NCBI GenBank assembly: GCA_029263395.1 | Contig: JAJCXO010000070.1 | Span: 1-39,867 of the forward strand | Direction: 5' to 3' | DNA length: 39,867 nucleotides | From: Acidobacteriota bacterium | Lineage (GTDB): Bacteria; Acidobacteriota; Thermoanaerobaculia; Multivoradales; J023 | Shown here: positions 25,345 to 34,921 of the stretch, in pieces | Position numbering within the stretch: position 1 is the first letter of the stretch | Layout of the letters: every line of letters begins with the position of its first letter | The notes under the pieces: model-generated | Database searches by the model: none | The model's input: only the letters and a program-made list of their open reading frames with translations | What the model was told of the DNA's origin: nothing | Translations under genes and position numbers: made by a program

Positions 25345-28300
25345 CTTCAGAACACGGTAAATTGGTGCAATCGAAAGTGATTACCGCGGTGCCGTTGGCG
25401 CCCAAGGGATCGGTAACCTCTAGCTCGACCCGATACGGGACATTCGGCGTCGGAGCATAAAAGAAGGCATTCGGTAGGGTGTGGTTGAAGATCGCAAATT
25501 CGATATCCAACGGACGCCAGTGATAGGTGAGCGCTGCTCCTTCCGGGTCGATGCTGGCACTGCCATTGAGTTCGACGAGACCCCGATCGACCCTCGAAAC
25601 AAACGTGGCAGTCGCCACCGGCGGGGCGTTGGGGTTCACCGTCAGGTCGACCCCAGTGCTGTCCACGCCACCGCGGCCGTCCTCGACTGTCACTTCGAAA
25701 CTGAGGACCGTTGATGATGCCACCGTCGGTGCAGTGAGCTGTGCCACCGCGGTGGCCGGATTCGAAAGGGACACCCCTGGCCCGGCCTGTTGGATCCATA
25801 GGTAACTCAAGGGATCGCCGTCTGGATCGCTACTCATGGTGGCGTCGAGAGACACGGTCTGCCCGGTGGTTGCCGAGGTAGGCATGGCGACAGCAGCTGC
25901 CACCGGTGGTGCGTTGGGCTCTACGCCATCAAGCTCGAGGGCGGCCATCAGTACGCTGCCTGGAAAACCCGAAGTACGATCACGCAGTCGCAAGGTCCAG
26001 GTGCCTGCACCGTTCAAGCCGGTGAGGATGTCAAAATCGCCGTGCGGGGAATGAAGATCGGGGAAGAGGGCGAAGAGCGGCCCAGCCGTGAAGCTGTTGA
26101 CCTCCGCCAGCCGCACCGTGGGCGCGCCGCCGGGGGCGATGAGATCAATCTCGAGGTCGCCCCGACGAAAGTGCGAGATGTCGAGATAGAGACGCGCCGC
26201 GGTCACGGTGCCGAAGCCTGCAATCGGCAAGGGAATCTCCACGCCGGTCGGGTCATCATCGGGGATGACAACTCCCTCGACGGTTTGATCCAAAGGATTG
26301 ACCAACAAGGGGATGTCGGCAACCGCCCGGGTGTAGGTTTGGTCGAGTCCGTGGCTAGAAGCCACCACAAAGCCCTGCACTGGCACCGCTGGGTCGCCGA
26401 CTTCGGTGCCGGCGACCCGCACCTGCCAAAGACCGGCAGCCGGAGCAGCGATCCACACCTGCTCTGTATTGTCCCGGTGGTTGGGAATGATCTTCCCAAA
26501 TCCGCTGCTTTGGACCGCCGAGGCAAAGGGCTGGCCTGGGTTGAGTCGCCACGGGCCGTACCGCATACCGTTGGGTGCAACCAACTCGAGATCGAGATTG
26601 TGGACTAGTTGCCCAAGGGCCGTAGCGCTGCCCATGGGGTCGAGCCAGCCCAGGGTCACTGTCAACGGTCCGCTGCCCGCTGCGACATCGAGGGTCGAGA
26701 TCGTCCAGGTTTCTCCCTCCCGCACCGCACCGCGCACGATGTGGCGCCCCGGACCCGCGACGTCGGCCAGGATCAGATCTGCCGCCGCTTCGACGTCGGC
26801 GATCCCCCAGCCGGTGCGGTAGTCCGGCCCGGTCAGGGTAATGTCCTGTGCGGAGTGCGTGAGCAGGGTACGCACCAGGTCCGGCGCCATGCGCAAACCG
26901 TCGTGCTCGCGTCGGTAGAGCTGCTCGAGCAGCACCACCATGCCGGTCACCGCTGGCGCCGCAAAGGAAGTGCCGCTGACCCAGGCATAACCGTTGTCGC
27001 GAGTGGTGGTGTAAACCCCGCCACTCTTGGCCATGACATCGGGCTTCAGGCGGCCGTCTTGGGTTGGTCCCCAAGCGGTCTCTGGCCACGGCATGCCGCC
27101 CAGGACGACACCTCCCACCACCACATTGTTTTTCAACGTCGAGTCAGCATGGAGCGAACGCGGCGTGTTCGGAGCGCCAAAATTCCCCGCCGCCTTCACC
27201 CCTAACAAGAGATAGTCCCGGGCATCCATGTCGAATAGTTCCGCCTCGAGGTTGTAGCTGTTCGATGGCACCGGATCGGCCGTCCAGGAATGGTTGTCGA
27301 CGGCATGGTAGAGGGATCGGCGATTGTTACGGCGCTCATGCTCTAGGGTGTTGCTGCCGCTGTTTGAGATCGACACTGAGAGCAGCTCAGCCTCCGGCGC
27401 ATATCCGCAGGCCCGCGGGTCGTTCAGCCCCGAACCGAATAGGGTACCCGTGACCTGGGTGCCATGTTCGGCACTGTCACCCGACTGAATCAGGACCCGC
27501 GACATGTCGAAGTCGGGGTGGGGGTGCAGGGTGCCGACATCATAGATCCCCACCCGCACTCCGTCACCGGTGAGCTCATAAGGCACAGCGCGCACCAGGT
27601 CTGCACCGCTCATTTGCCGTGAGCCTTGGTTGAGGCCCACCACGGTTCCGCGTCGATGAATGGCCGCCACAAAGGGCGAGGTGGCCAGCGTGTCGACTAC
27701 CATTGCGTCCGCACCTGGTCGCGACACGTGCCGCCAAGGGCCGACTCGTGCCGTGTCTACCGAGGGTAAGAGCAGGCCTGCCGTAGCCGATGTCCCCACC
27801 ACAGCCTGCAATTCTGCCACTGTGGTTTCGGGCCAGAAGGTGATTTCGACGTCGAGTGCCGCCACATCCTCCGCGGCGGTATCTTCTGTGGCCGTATCTT
27901 CCGCGGTCACTATCGCTGCAACCTCCGGCATGAGCCGATCTGCCGCCAGCACCGACGCTGTGCCTAAGATCTGTGGCATCGCGCCCAGCGTATTGCGTTG
28001 GCCCACGGGATCGTCCGTCGCGACGAGAAAGACATAGGTCCGTCGATCCTGCAACCCCAAGTAGCGCAGGCCACGGTCGGCGAAGGTTGCCAAGTGGTCG
28101 TTGTCGAGGGCTGCGTCGACGAAGAGATAGAAACTCTCCCCCGCAGCCGGCAGCGGCAGGGCGGGATCAGCAAGCACGTCTCGGCCATGCAGGCGCGTGC
28201 CCCCGTCCACCCGTTCCCAGGCCGGACGATCCATAGGTCCGTCCTCCGCCCCCGGCGCTGGCCCGGCCGCTAGCACCAGGACCGGGTGGAGGAGCATGAG

Positions 28301-28357
28301 CAGCAGGCCCGAGACCGCTGTTACCAGCAAGTTTGGATTCCAGTACATTCGTTGCAT
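25334..28357 (-). CDS. Exported subtilisin-family serine protease with P-domain and PKD-like domains
   Basis: A 1007-residue protein. Signal peptide at about 10-31; long propeptide-like region to about 255; S8 catalytic domain with D273 (GIYDVGTLHPHPDF), H298 (AEHGTQVTG), oxyanion N392 (AAGNFG) and S464 (SGTSFAAPAVTG). A jelly-roll region follows, then a proprotein-convertase P-domain (about 690-820; ISHFRRGDLEIDLIAPGG, then GTWTLRLRD). Two PKD/cadherin-like units come next (NAPPVA at each start, then SSDPDGDPLSYLW). It ends at CSEAND with no anchor. The propeptide contains a short Ala/Glu/Asp/Thr repeat. It probably digests extracellular protein. It is flanked by the two large beta-sandwich paralogues: convergent with copy 1 (11-base overlap) and divergent from copy 2, so it might process them, which is inference only. 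Confidence 0.92.
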   Translation of the reverse strand: MQRMYWNPNLLVTAVSGLLLMLLHPVLVLAAGPAPGAEDGPMDRPAWERVDGGTRLHGRDVLADPALPLPAAGESFYLFVDAALDNDHLATFADRGLRYLGLQDRRTYVFLVATDDPVGQRNTLGAMPQILGTASVLAADRLMPEVAAIVTAEDTATEDTAAEDVAALDVEITFWPETTVAELQAVVGTSATAGLLLPSVDTARVGPWRHVSRPGADAMVVDTLATSPFVAAIHRRGTVVGLNQGSRQMSGADLVRAVPYELTGDGVRVGIYDVGTLHPHPDFDMSRVLIQSGDSAEHGTQVTGTLFGSGLNDPRACGYAPEAELLSVSISNSGSNTLEHERRNNRRSLYHAVDNHSWTADPVPSNSYNLEAELFDMDARDYLLLGVKAAGNFGAPNTPRSLHADSTLKNNVVVGGVVLGGMPWPETAWGPTQDGRLKPDVMAKSGGVYTTTRDNGYAWVSGTSFAAPAVTGMVVLLEQLYRREHDGLRMAPDLVRTLLTHSAQDITLTGPDYRTGWGIADVEAAADLILADVAGPGRHIVRGAVREGETWTISTLDVAAGSGPLTVTLGWLDPMGSATALGQLVHNLDLELVAPNGMRYGPWRLNPGQPFASAVQSSGFGKIIPNHRDNTEQVWIAAPAAGLWQVRVAGTEVGDPAVPVQGFVVASSHGLDQTYTRAVADIPLLVNPLDQTVEGVVIPDDDPTGVEIPLPIAGFGTVTAARLYLDISHFRRGDLEIDLIAPGGAPTVRLAEVNSFTAGPLFALFPDLHSPHGDFDILTGLNGAGTWTLRLRDRTSGFPGSVLMAALELDGVEPNAPPVAAAVAMPTSATTGQTVSLDATMSSDPDGDPLSYLWIQQAGPGVSLSNPATAVAQLTAPTVASSTVLSFEVTVEDGRGGVDSTGVDLTVNPNAPPVATATFVSRVDRGLVELNGSASIDPEGAALTYHWRPLDIEFAIFNHTLPNAFFYAPTPNVPYRVELEVTDPLGANGTAVITFDCTNLPCSEAND

Positions 28358-28593
28358 CGTGTCGCTCCCTTGGTGAAGTCATGTCGTAAGTATGCTCTTG
28401 TGGGAACGGTACGAGATGGCCACGACAAATGTCTCGGCCCAGGGATCAACTGCGAGCCTGGGGCGACAGAATGATCCTCCGCCTGGACACGCAAGCCGCA
28501 TTGGCAACCGACTGATTGATCAGGCACGCCAGCATGTTGCCGGTAGGTCCAGGGGAACTATCTGAGGCGAACACCCGGGCTAGCCAGTGCTGG

Positions 28594-28624
28594 TTGAACA
28601 AATAGCCTGGCTGGGGCGTACAAT
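28594..28624 (+). promoter_or_regulatory. Candidate promoter for copy 2
   Basis: TTGAAC at 28594-28599 and TACAAT at 28619-28624, spacer 19 bases, 43 bases before the ATG at 28667. The divergent gap 28358-28666 holds nothing else that I can support. Confidence 0.4.
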
Positions 28625-28666
28625 GAGTCGAGTCTCTAATCTGTCACTCCATCGCGGGAGGTGGAT

Positions 28667-31600
28667 ATGTCCTATCGTGTCGCGATCCTAACGTTGCTGT
28701 TTGTTCTGTCGTCGGTCACCGTACCTGCGGTCGCCGTACCTGCGGCCGCCGTATCGTCGGCCGGTATTCCGATCCTCGGCCTTGTTTTAGGGCCCGATGG
28801 TGAACCGCTGGCGAAGGCCGAAGTCCATCTGGAGTCGATGCCATCGACCTACGAGCGGGCTCGACTCCGGTTGGAAGGGCTGCCCGGTCCGGAGCCGGTG
28901 GTCCGTTCGCGGACCCGTGCGGACGGAACCTTCGAACTCGCCGCGCCCGCAGCCGGTATGTGGTCAGTGGTGGTGGCGGCCCCGGGGTTGTTGACAATGG
29001 AGCGCCGCCTGATCCCATTGGTCGAAGAGGTAGTGTTACCTGCAATCGAGTTGCAGCCAGCGTCGAAGCTCGAGGTCCGAGTGGTCGACGCCAAGGGCCA
29101 GCCGCGGGCTGGTGTTGCAGGGGTTGTAACACGTCGGGTCCGCAACGATGCCTGGCGACCTCGAACGCGTCTGGCGGTGGTTGGTGAGAATGGCAAAACT
29201 CGTTTCTCGGTGGGGAAAAGTGAGGAGATCCAGCTCGAGGTCCTAGCGGATGGTCATCCGCTAGTGGTCGCCGAAGTGAGCGATGAGACGAAGGTGACGA
29301 TCGAGGTACAGCCAGGAGTAGCCAAGACGGTGCGGGTCATCGATCGTCAGAAACGGCCTTTGGCTGCTGCCCTGGCCTTCCAAGGCAGCGCCCTGCTGCC
29401 TGTGGGTCTTACCGAGACTGACGGCCTGCTAGCCTTGACGTTGCCGGCCAAGGGGTTGTTGAAACTCGAGGTTTCGACGGCGAACCGATGGAATGGCACC
29501 TTCCAACTCGATCCCGCTTCGGTCAAGGAGGGGCTCAAGGATTTGCGGCTCGATCCTCCGGCAACAGTCGAGGGCAGGGTACTCGACCTGTCGAGCCGTG
29601 ATCCGATCGCCGGTGCCTTGGTATGGTCGGTGCGAGGCGAGTCGACAGTGACGGACAAACACGGTGGATACACGGTCGAGATCGGCGTTTATAAGTCGGG
29701 TTGGGTGCATGCTGCGGCGGGAGGCTATCTCAGAGGCTTCAGCAAACTGAAAGGAAGCGGTGATCAAGACAGTACCGGGATCGCTCTGGCCCCCGCCGGC
29801 AGCTTGACCGGCAAGGTAGTCGACGATGCTGGCGGCCTGCTTGCAGGGGTCTCGATCGAGCTTCAGCTACAGCCGCAGAGCGGCCGCATCTCCAGAGCGG
29901 CTCAACGTTTCATGCGCGACGGTTGGCGTGGCCGGACCTCCGAGCGGGGGGTGTTTCGGGTTGCCGGGCTGCCGGCTGACGTCGGCTTTCAGCTCACCTG
30001 TAAGGCAGAAGGCTATGCACCGCAGACGTTTGTGGTTGAGCCCCTCGAGGCTTTCGAGACTCGCTCGAAAATCAAAGTTGTGATGCGGCCCGGCCATCTC
30101 GCCTTTGGTCTGGTGGTCGACGAGGGTGATTTGCCCGTCACTGGGGCCGAGGTTCGGTTGATTGCTCCACCGCCTACGGACGATTTGCGGGCCATGATGC
30201 GGATGAGGCGTTCTTCTCAGGACGAGACCAATGATCCCGTCGGACTGACCGATGCCGACGGGCGTTACGAGATCCGTGATTTGGCCGGTGGACGCTACGA
30301 TCTCGAGGTCCGAGCCAGCGGTTTTGCACCCGCAAAGATCCCCGGTGTGCGGCTAGAGGAGGCCGGCGGACCGGTCGACTTGGGCACCGTGGTCATGGTC
30401 GAAGGTGCGAGGATCCAAGGACGAGTCGTCGATCCCGATGGCGTTGCTATCGCTGGCGCTGATATCAATACTGATTTGGGACGACGGACGATGAGCATGG
30501 TGCGGCGCGATACCGGCAATCAGACGCAATCTGATTCCGAAGGGTATTTTACGTTGGGCGACTTGCTGCCCGGAATGCCCGTCACACTGCTGATTAGCCG
30601 CAAGGGATTTGCCTCCGAATCGGTGAGTGACTTACGACCACCCACGGAGGAGCCGCTGGTGATTGTGCTGCGTCCGGCAGCGCAAATCGAAGGGCGGGTC
30701 GTCAACCGCGAAGGTGACCCGATTCACCGTGCGATGGTCAATGCCCATCCGGACTTTCGGGCCGCCCGCGGCGTGCGCCACTTCAGCGGTGCGTCCCACG
30801 CCGAGACCGACGCTGAGGGGCGGTTTGTGCTCGAAGATGTCGAGCCCGGAGTCCTCCAAGTCACGGCGATGGCCGAAGGTTACCAACAGCAGGTGCAGCA
30901 AGGAGTCGAAGTGGCAGCCGGTGCCAAGCACAAGCTCGAGCTCGTGCTCGAGACCGGCGCCGTGGTCGAAGGTACGGTGACGACCGCTACTAGAGAGCCG
31001 CTGATCCAGGCGACGGTCAGCATCACCGAGACTCAAGATAGCTTCTCGATGGGGATGCGGGGCTCCGCTAGTGGTCAGACCGATGCCGATGGGCACTACC
31101 GTGCCACCGGGGCAGCTCCTGGGACGGCGACGATCACGGTCTACCATCAAAACACCGTGCGGTTGACGAAGAGCATCGAGGTCAAGCCCGGTAATAACGT
31201 CGTCGACCTAGTACTGGAGCGGGGCTTCGAGGTCAGCGGTCAAGTGGTGTCTCCAGACGGTGAACCGGTGAGCGGGGCTGCGGTGTCGATCCAAGAAGGC
31301 TCTCAGCCAGGTTTTATGCATTTCTCCTTAAGTGGGCCCCAGGTCACCACTACCGGAGACGGCACCTTTACTTTGACTGATGTCTCGGCCGGTCAGTACA
31401 GGGTTGCGGCTGGGCTGGAGGGTTTCGCCCCGGCAACCTCTGAACTTCTGGAGGTCGCCAACGATGTTTCAGGCGTGCTGTTGACGTTGCGCCTCGGTGC
31501 TACCCTCAAGGGCCGTGTCATTGGCCTCGAGCTCGACGAGCTCGGTGCCTTGGAGCTCATGGCCTACAGCCAACAAGGAGGCATGCGACGCGGTCATGTC

Positions 31601-32782
31601 GATTTCTCGGGGGACTACATGTTCGACTCGCTAGCGGCCGGGGATTGGCACGTACAGGCTCAGGTCTCGGGTTCGGGACGCTCGTCATCGTTACAAGTCG
31701 AGCTCCCCGAAGGGGCGTCGGAGGTGGTCAAAGACATCGAGTTCGGTACTGGCTTTACGCTGACGGGCGTGGTGCTGGACAACGGCGAGCCAGTGCTGGG
31801 CGCAACCATCGCTGCCAACAGCTCAACGTCCAATTCTGGTCATGGAACAACCGGTGCTAATGGTCGGTTTCGGATCGAGAACCTGAAAGGCGGCAGCTAT
31901 CAAGTGATGGTGATGGCCGGGATGGGCCTGCAACAGGTCGAGCCTATCGAGCTCACTGGGGATCACGAGTTACGGATCGAGGTCTCGACTGGCACCTTGT
32001 CTGGCGTCGTGCGCAGTACCGCCGATGGTGAGCCGGTATCCGGTGCTACCATCGCCCTCGAGCTGATCGCGGAAGGTGATGCCTTGTTGTCGCGGCAGTT
32101 CGGATTCGGCAATCGGTCGGTGACCGACTCGCGGGGCCGGTTTAGCCTGCTGCAAGTACGTCAGGGCAACTGGCGGGTCGTCGTCACCAAGCCTGGCTAC
32201 TCGGTGGGTGATGCAACGGTCACCGTCACCAGCAGCGTCGCGCCGGAGATCGAAATCGCGTTGACACCTACCGAGGGGGTGTCTATTGGCCTCGCCCTGC
32301 AATCGGGTGCCCCTTTGTCGTCAGCTCAAATCGCCATTCTCGATCCTTCGGGGCGCCAACTTGCCTCTAGCACGTATCCAGTGATCGAAGGCCGGGTCAA
32401 GGTGTCGACTGTACCACCCGGATCTTGGACGTTGGTCATCCAGGCCGGCGATGGCGCCGCCACCCGTTTTGCCGTCACCGCACCCGGTGATCAAGGCCGG
32501 GTCGTGTTGCCCACCGCCGGGACCTTGCATCTGCGGGTGCCGGAGCTGAAGCAGGAGTTGTTGGCGAAGGTCCTACTCACGGGGCCCGACGGGCAGCCCT
32601 ACGCTGGCGTCGCCGGCATGAACTTTGCTCCCGGAGAATGGGTGATGTCCTCTGGCCAGTCGGTAGCCACCGGTCTCACCCCTGGCGTCTGGAACTTTTC
32701 AGTCACCCACACCGATGGCCGAACCTGGAGTGGCAGTGCGGTGGTGAATCCAGGCGGCACGACGGAAGTCAGCCTGCCTTAG
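28667..32782 (+). CDS. Exported multi-unit carboxypeptidase-regulatory-like (Cna-B type) protein, copy 2
   Basis: A 1371-residue paralogue of the 21196-25344 product, similar end to end (shared stretches include STYERARLRL, LLTMERRL, EEIQLEVLA, DLRLDPP, LVVDEG/VVDED, LTGDHELRI and LTPTEGVS). It has the same order of about 13 beta-sandwich units after a signal peptide (MSYRVAILTLLFVLSSVTV). The start is ATG 28667, with GGAGG 5 bases upstream; GTG 28661 is in frame but overlaps that site. There is no enzyme motif, membrane anchor or known sorting signal. A promoter-like TTGAAC/TACAAT pair lies upstream and a 13-bp stem-loop 55 bases downstream. Copy number two, with full-length similarity and a protease between the copies, indicates duplication followed by retention; the role is unknown. 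Confidence 0.85.
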   Translation: MSYRVAILTLLFVLSSVTVPAVAVPAAAVSSAGIPILGLVLGPDGEPLAKAEVHLESMPSTYERARLRLEGLPGPEPVVRSRTRADGTFELAAPAAGMWSVVVAAPGLLTMERRLIPLVEEVVLPAIELQPASKLEVRVVDAKGQPRAGVAGVVTRRVRNDAWRPRTRLAVVGENGKTRFSVGKSEEIQLEVLADGHPLVVAEVSDETKVTIEVQPGVAKTVRVIDRQKRPLAAALAFQGSALLPVGLTETDGLLALTLPAKGLLKLEVSTANRWNGTFQLDPASVKEGLKDLRLDPPATVEGRVLDLSSRDPIAGALVWSVRGESTVTDKHGGYTVEIGVYKSGWVHAAAGGYLRGFSKLKGSGDQDSTGIALAPAGSLTGKVVDDAGGLLAGVSIELQLQPQSGRISRAAQRFMRDGWRGRTSERGVFRVAGLPADVGFQLTCKAEGYAPQTFVVEPLEAFETRSKIKVVMRPGHLAFGLVVDEGDLPVTGAEVRLIAPPPTDDLRAMMRMRRSSQDETNDPVGLTDADGRYEIRDLAGGRYDLEVRASGFAPAKIPGVRLEEAGGPVDLGTVVMVEGARIQGRVVDPDGVAIAGADINTDLGRRTMSMVRRDTGNQTQSDSEGYFTLGDLLPGMPVTLLISRKGFASESVSDLRPPTEEPLVIVLRPAAQIEGRVVNREGDPIHRAMVNAHPDFRAARGVRHFSGASHAETDAEGRFVLEDVEPGVLQVTAMAEGYQQQVQQGVEVAAGAKHKLELVLETGAVVEGTVTTATREPLIQATVSITETQDSFSMGMRGSASGQTDADGHYRATGAAPGTATITVYHQNTVRLTKSIEVKPGNNVVDLVLERGFEVSGQVVSPDGEPVSGAAVSIQEGSQPGFMHFSLSGPQVTTTGDGTFTLTDVSAGQYRVAAGLEGFAPATSELLEVANDVSGVLLTLRLGATLKGRVIGLELDELGALELMAYSQQGGMRRGHVDFSGDYMFDSLAAGDWHVQAQVSGSGRSSSLQVELPEGASEVVKDIEFGTGFTLTGVVLDNGEPVLGATIAANSSTSNSGHGTTGANGRFRIENLKGGSYQVMVMAGMGLQQVEPIELTGDHELRIEVSTGTLSGVVRSTADGEPVSGATIALELIAEGDALLSRQFGFGNRSVTDSRGRFSLLQVRQGNWRVVVTKPGYSVGDATVTVTSSVAPEIEIALTPTEGVSIGLALQSGAPLSSAQIAILDPSGRQLASSTYPVIEGRVKVSTVPPGSWTLVIQAGDGAATRFAVTAPGDQGRVVLPTAGTLHLRVPELKQELLAKVLLTGPDGQPYAGVAGMNFAPGEWVMSSGQSVATGLTPGVWNFSVTHTDGRTWSGSAVVNPGGTTEVSLP

Positions 32783-32836
32783 CGGAGACCACGGCAAACG
32801 TCAGGCCGCGCTGACTTTGCGTTACGAAACCTCAGC

Positions 32837-32871
32837 CCTCACGCAGAGCTACGGTCGTGCTCTGCGTGAGG
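32837..32871. terminator. 13-bp perfect stem-loop between convergent genes
   Basis: CCTCACGCAGAGC (32837-32849) and GCTCTGCGTGAGG (32859-32871) pair perfectly around a 9-base loop. Genes converge here (copy 2 from the left, darG from the right), as expected for a shared bidirectional terminator, but neither side has a T-run. The rest of 32783-33053 shows no gene. Confidence 0.6.
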
Positions 32872-33053
32872 TCATCGATGGTCAATCGAACGATCGCGGT
32901 TCCGGGTTGATTGGTTTGACCGTGGTCGAGACGCAAAAGGGCCTGGACCGCCTTGATGCCCGACAAGGTTCGTCGACATAACTAGACTAGAGCGGTGCAG
33001 ATCAGCCGTTCTAGGCCGTGTTCCGTGGTGTCGTTTGTCATGGTTGGCCCGCC

Positions 33054-34100
33054 TCACTGAAGGTCTGGGATCCAACCTTTTCGGGAGAGAACGCCGATCG
33101 CTAGCTCGAGCTGGCGTCGGGAAAACTGCTTCTTCCGGTCGTTCCAGGCGTAGGTCCTTGCGACTACGTCATCCGCGGTCTGGACCCTCTCGTTACTGAC
33201 GATCCAGTGGACGGTCGCCAGCAACTCGAGCCCGAATGGTGATTCGAAGCCTTCGACGAGATCACTGACTTTCTCAAAGCGGGCTTGGGTTTCGGGCTCG
33301 CTGTCAAGCAATGCACGCGCATCTCCGAGAGCTCCAGGCACTAGCTCCAGCTTCTTATCTGGAGCGTCGCCTCCGTCCGCATAGCCAGCGATCAAGTGCC
33401 CCTCTACTGCGTTCAGTACATGCCGAAGATTCTCAGCGTAGGGGCCATAGTGAGCCTTCTTGAATTTAAGCTGTAATGGTTGGTTGGCGACCTGCATGAA
33501 GTACATCAGTTTGTGAACTTCCAGCAGTGTGACGAACGGATCGAGCAGCCCGTCCAGGTAGCGGTGCATCAGGCCGACCAGTGCTGCTCGGCCGGGAGTC
33601 ATCTTGGGTACCTTGGTGGAACGGTTTGTACGTGAGTCCGAGGGACCGCCGCCTGGTTCGAAGATGATCACGTTCAGGTCGTCGAGCCCAACCATTGCTG
33701 CTTCGATGCGGGGGCGCACTTCGGCCCAGTCTAGGCCACCCAACCCGCTGCCAAGCGGCGGAATCGCAATGGACCGAATTCTTCGCGAACGAATTTCTTC
33801 AGCCAAAGCCTCGAGTCCGGAGTCGATATCCTCCATACGGCTCTTGCCACGCCAGTGGCGCTTGGTGGGGAAGTTGACAATGAATCGCGGATTCGTCAGG
33901 CGTCCGGTCTCGGAAACGAACATTTTTCCTGGAGTGACCTCGCTCCTTTTGCAAGCCTCTGCGTAGGACTTGAAGTTCTCCGGGAAGGATTTTTTGAACT
34001 GAAGTGCGATGCCACGGCCCATGACGCCGACACAGTTGACGGTATTGACCAGGGCTTCGGCGTCCTCTGAGAGAATGTCGCCTGTCTTGAATTCGATCAT
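33054..34100 (-). CDS. darG: DarG-like macrodomain antitoxin
   Basis: A 348-residue protein. Residues 1-150 are a macrodomain: GDIL, A-L-V-N19-T-V-N22-C-V-G, V-M-G-R-G-I-A-L-Q-F-K-K and P-P-L-G-S-G-L-G-G-L at about 114-123. This is the DarG/DNA ADP-ribosylglycohydrolase type that removes ADP-ribose from thymidine bases. Residues 165-348 are the helical DarG C-terminal region (VGLMHRYLDGLLDPFVTLLEVHKLMYFMQ), which in the family can bind and block DarT directly. I chose ATG 34100 because GGAGAG lies 5 bases upstream and the family starts there; a TTG at 34121 would overlap the toxin gene. It is directly downstream of darT with a 17-base gap. Known role: antidote of the DarTG toxin-antitoxin/anti-phage pair. 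Confidence 0.92.
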   Translation of the reverse strand: MIEFKTGDILSEDAEALVNTVNCVGVMGRGIALQFKKSFPENFKSYAEACKRSEVTPGKMFVSETGRLTNPRFIVNFPTKRHWRGKSRMEDIDSGLEALAEEIRSRRIRSIAIPPLGSGLGGLDWAEVRPRIEAAMVGLDDLNVIIFEPGGGPSDSRTNRSTKVPKMTPGRAALVGLMHRYLDGLLDPFVTLLEVHKLMYFMQVANQPLQLKFKKAHYGPYAENLRHVLNAVEGHLIAGYADGGDAPDKKLELVPGALGDARALLDSEPETQARFEKVSDLVEGFESPFGLELLATVHWIVSNERVQTADDVVARTYAWNDRKKQFSRRQLELAIGVLSRKGWIPDLQ

Positions 34101-34117
34101 CGGACTCTCCATCGCTA

Positions 34118-34765
34118 TCAATAGTACCAGTCGGGCACTATTTCGACCCGAGGCTTGTGAGTTGCAGCTTGTAGAGCCGTGAGAACCTGCCCATAGGTTG
34201 GCTGTTCCAGAACTCCGATACGTGAAACCAGATTCCAGGGGAAACTGTATTCAACCAGGAATTCTGCCTGCTTGCCGTCCTTGCAGTGCTGCCAGCTTGT
34301 GGCCTGAACGGCACTCCAGTCAATCTCACCCAGCTGTGCAAGATCGCACCGATCTTCGAAGTAGTAGGACCCGGCATTCGAGAGAGTGAAAGCCCAGCGT
34401 TTGCGGTTCTTCTCCGCCCAGGTGACAGACTGGCCCAGATCTGCCTCGAGATGAACGATAGGCTTCTGGCCTCCTCGGTAGGACAAACCAGGATGGTTAG
34501 CCTGACTGATCAAGTAGAGCATGATGGATCGAGGGCAGAAGTAGAACGGAACACAGTCGCCAACATGCAGGTTCGGGTGGCTTGTCAGCGTCAACTCTTT
34601 GAGCCGCCGTTGCTTGATCTCGTTCATGCCGATGGATGTCCCTGGCGTCGAGTCCTGAACGATCTTCGCGTCACACCACAGATTATTGGCCTCAATCATC
34701 GGGGATAGGCGATCGACGTGGACGATGTGGTAAATCTTTGGTGCAACGGGTACCGGCATGATCAT
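34118..34765 (-). CDS. darT: DarT-like ssDNA thymidine ADP-ribosyltransferase toxin
   Basis: About 215 residues, typical for DarT (DUF4433). Seen: K-I-Y-H-I-V-H-V-D-R-L near the N-terminus (NAD-binding His), S-I-G-M-N-E-I-K-Q-R-R-L, V-P-F-Y-F-C-P-R-S-I-M-L-Y, Y-R-G-G-Q, and the catalytic-glutamate motif Q-A-E-F-L-V (E168 counting from ATG 34765). DarT uses NAD+ to ADP-ribosylate thymidine in single-stranded DNA, stopping replication; in phage-infected cells this is reported as a defence. The start is uncertain among GTG 34771, ATG 34765 and ATG 34759; AAGAG upstream slightly favours 34765. It is first in a two-gene operon with darG. All key motifs are intact, so the toxin should be active. 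Confidence 0.92.
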   Translation of the reverse strand: MIMPVPVAPKIYHIVHVDRLSPMIEANNLWCDAKIVQDSTPGTSIGMNEIKQRRLKELTLTSHPNLHVGDCVPFYFCPRSIMLYLISQANHPGLSYRGGQKPIVHLEADLGQSVTWAEKNRKRWAFTLSNAGSYYFEDRCDLAQLGEIDWSAVQATSWQHCKDGKQAEFLVEYSFPWNLVSRIGVLEQPTYGQVLTALQAATHKPRVEIVPDWYY

Positions 34766-34921
34766 TCGCACTCTTGGATTATCGGGGGCTGAGAAATCTT
34801 AGCACCCAGGAAACCAGGGACCGTTTGGGGCTTCGCGTTCTCTCGTTGAGGCGTCCACAGCTCGGCTTGGCGGTTCGACTACCAACGCGTGGCGCCAGCT
34901 CTGACCAGCTGTTCCCCGGCG

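Noticed and set aside
32872-33075. Minus-strand open frame of 67 codons between the stem-loop and darG
   Set aside because: Arg/His/Ser-rich, no ribosome binding site, overlaps the darG 3' end.
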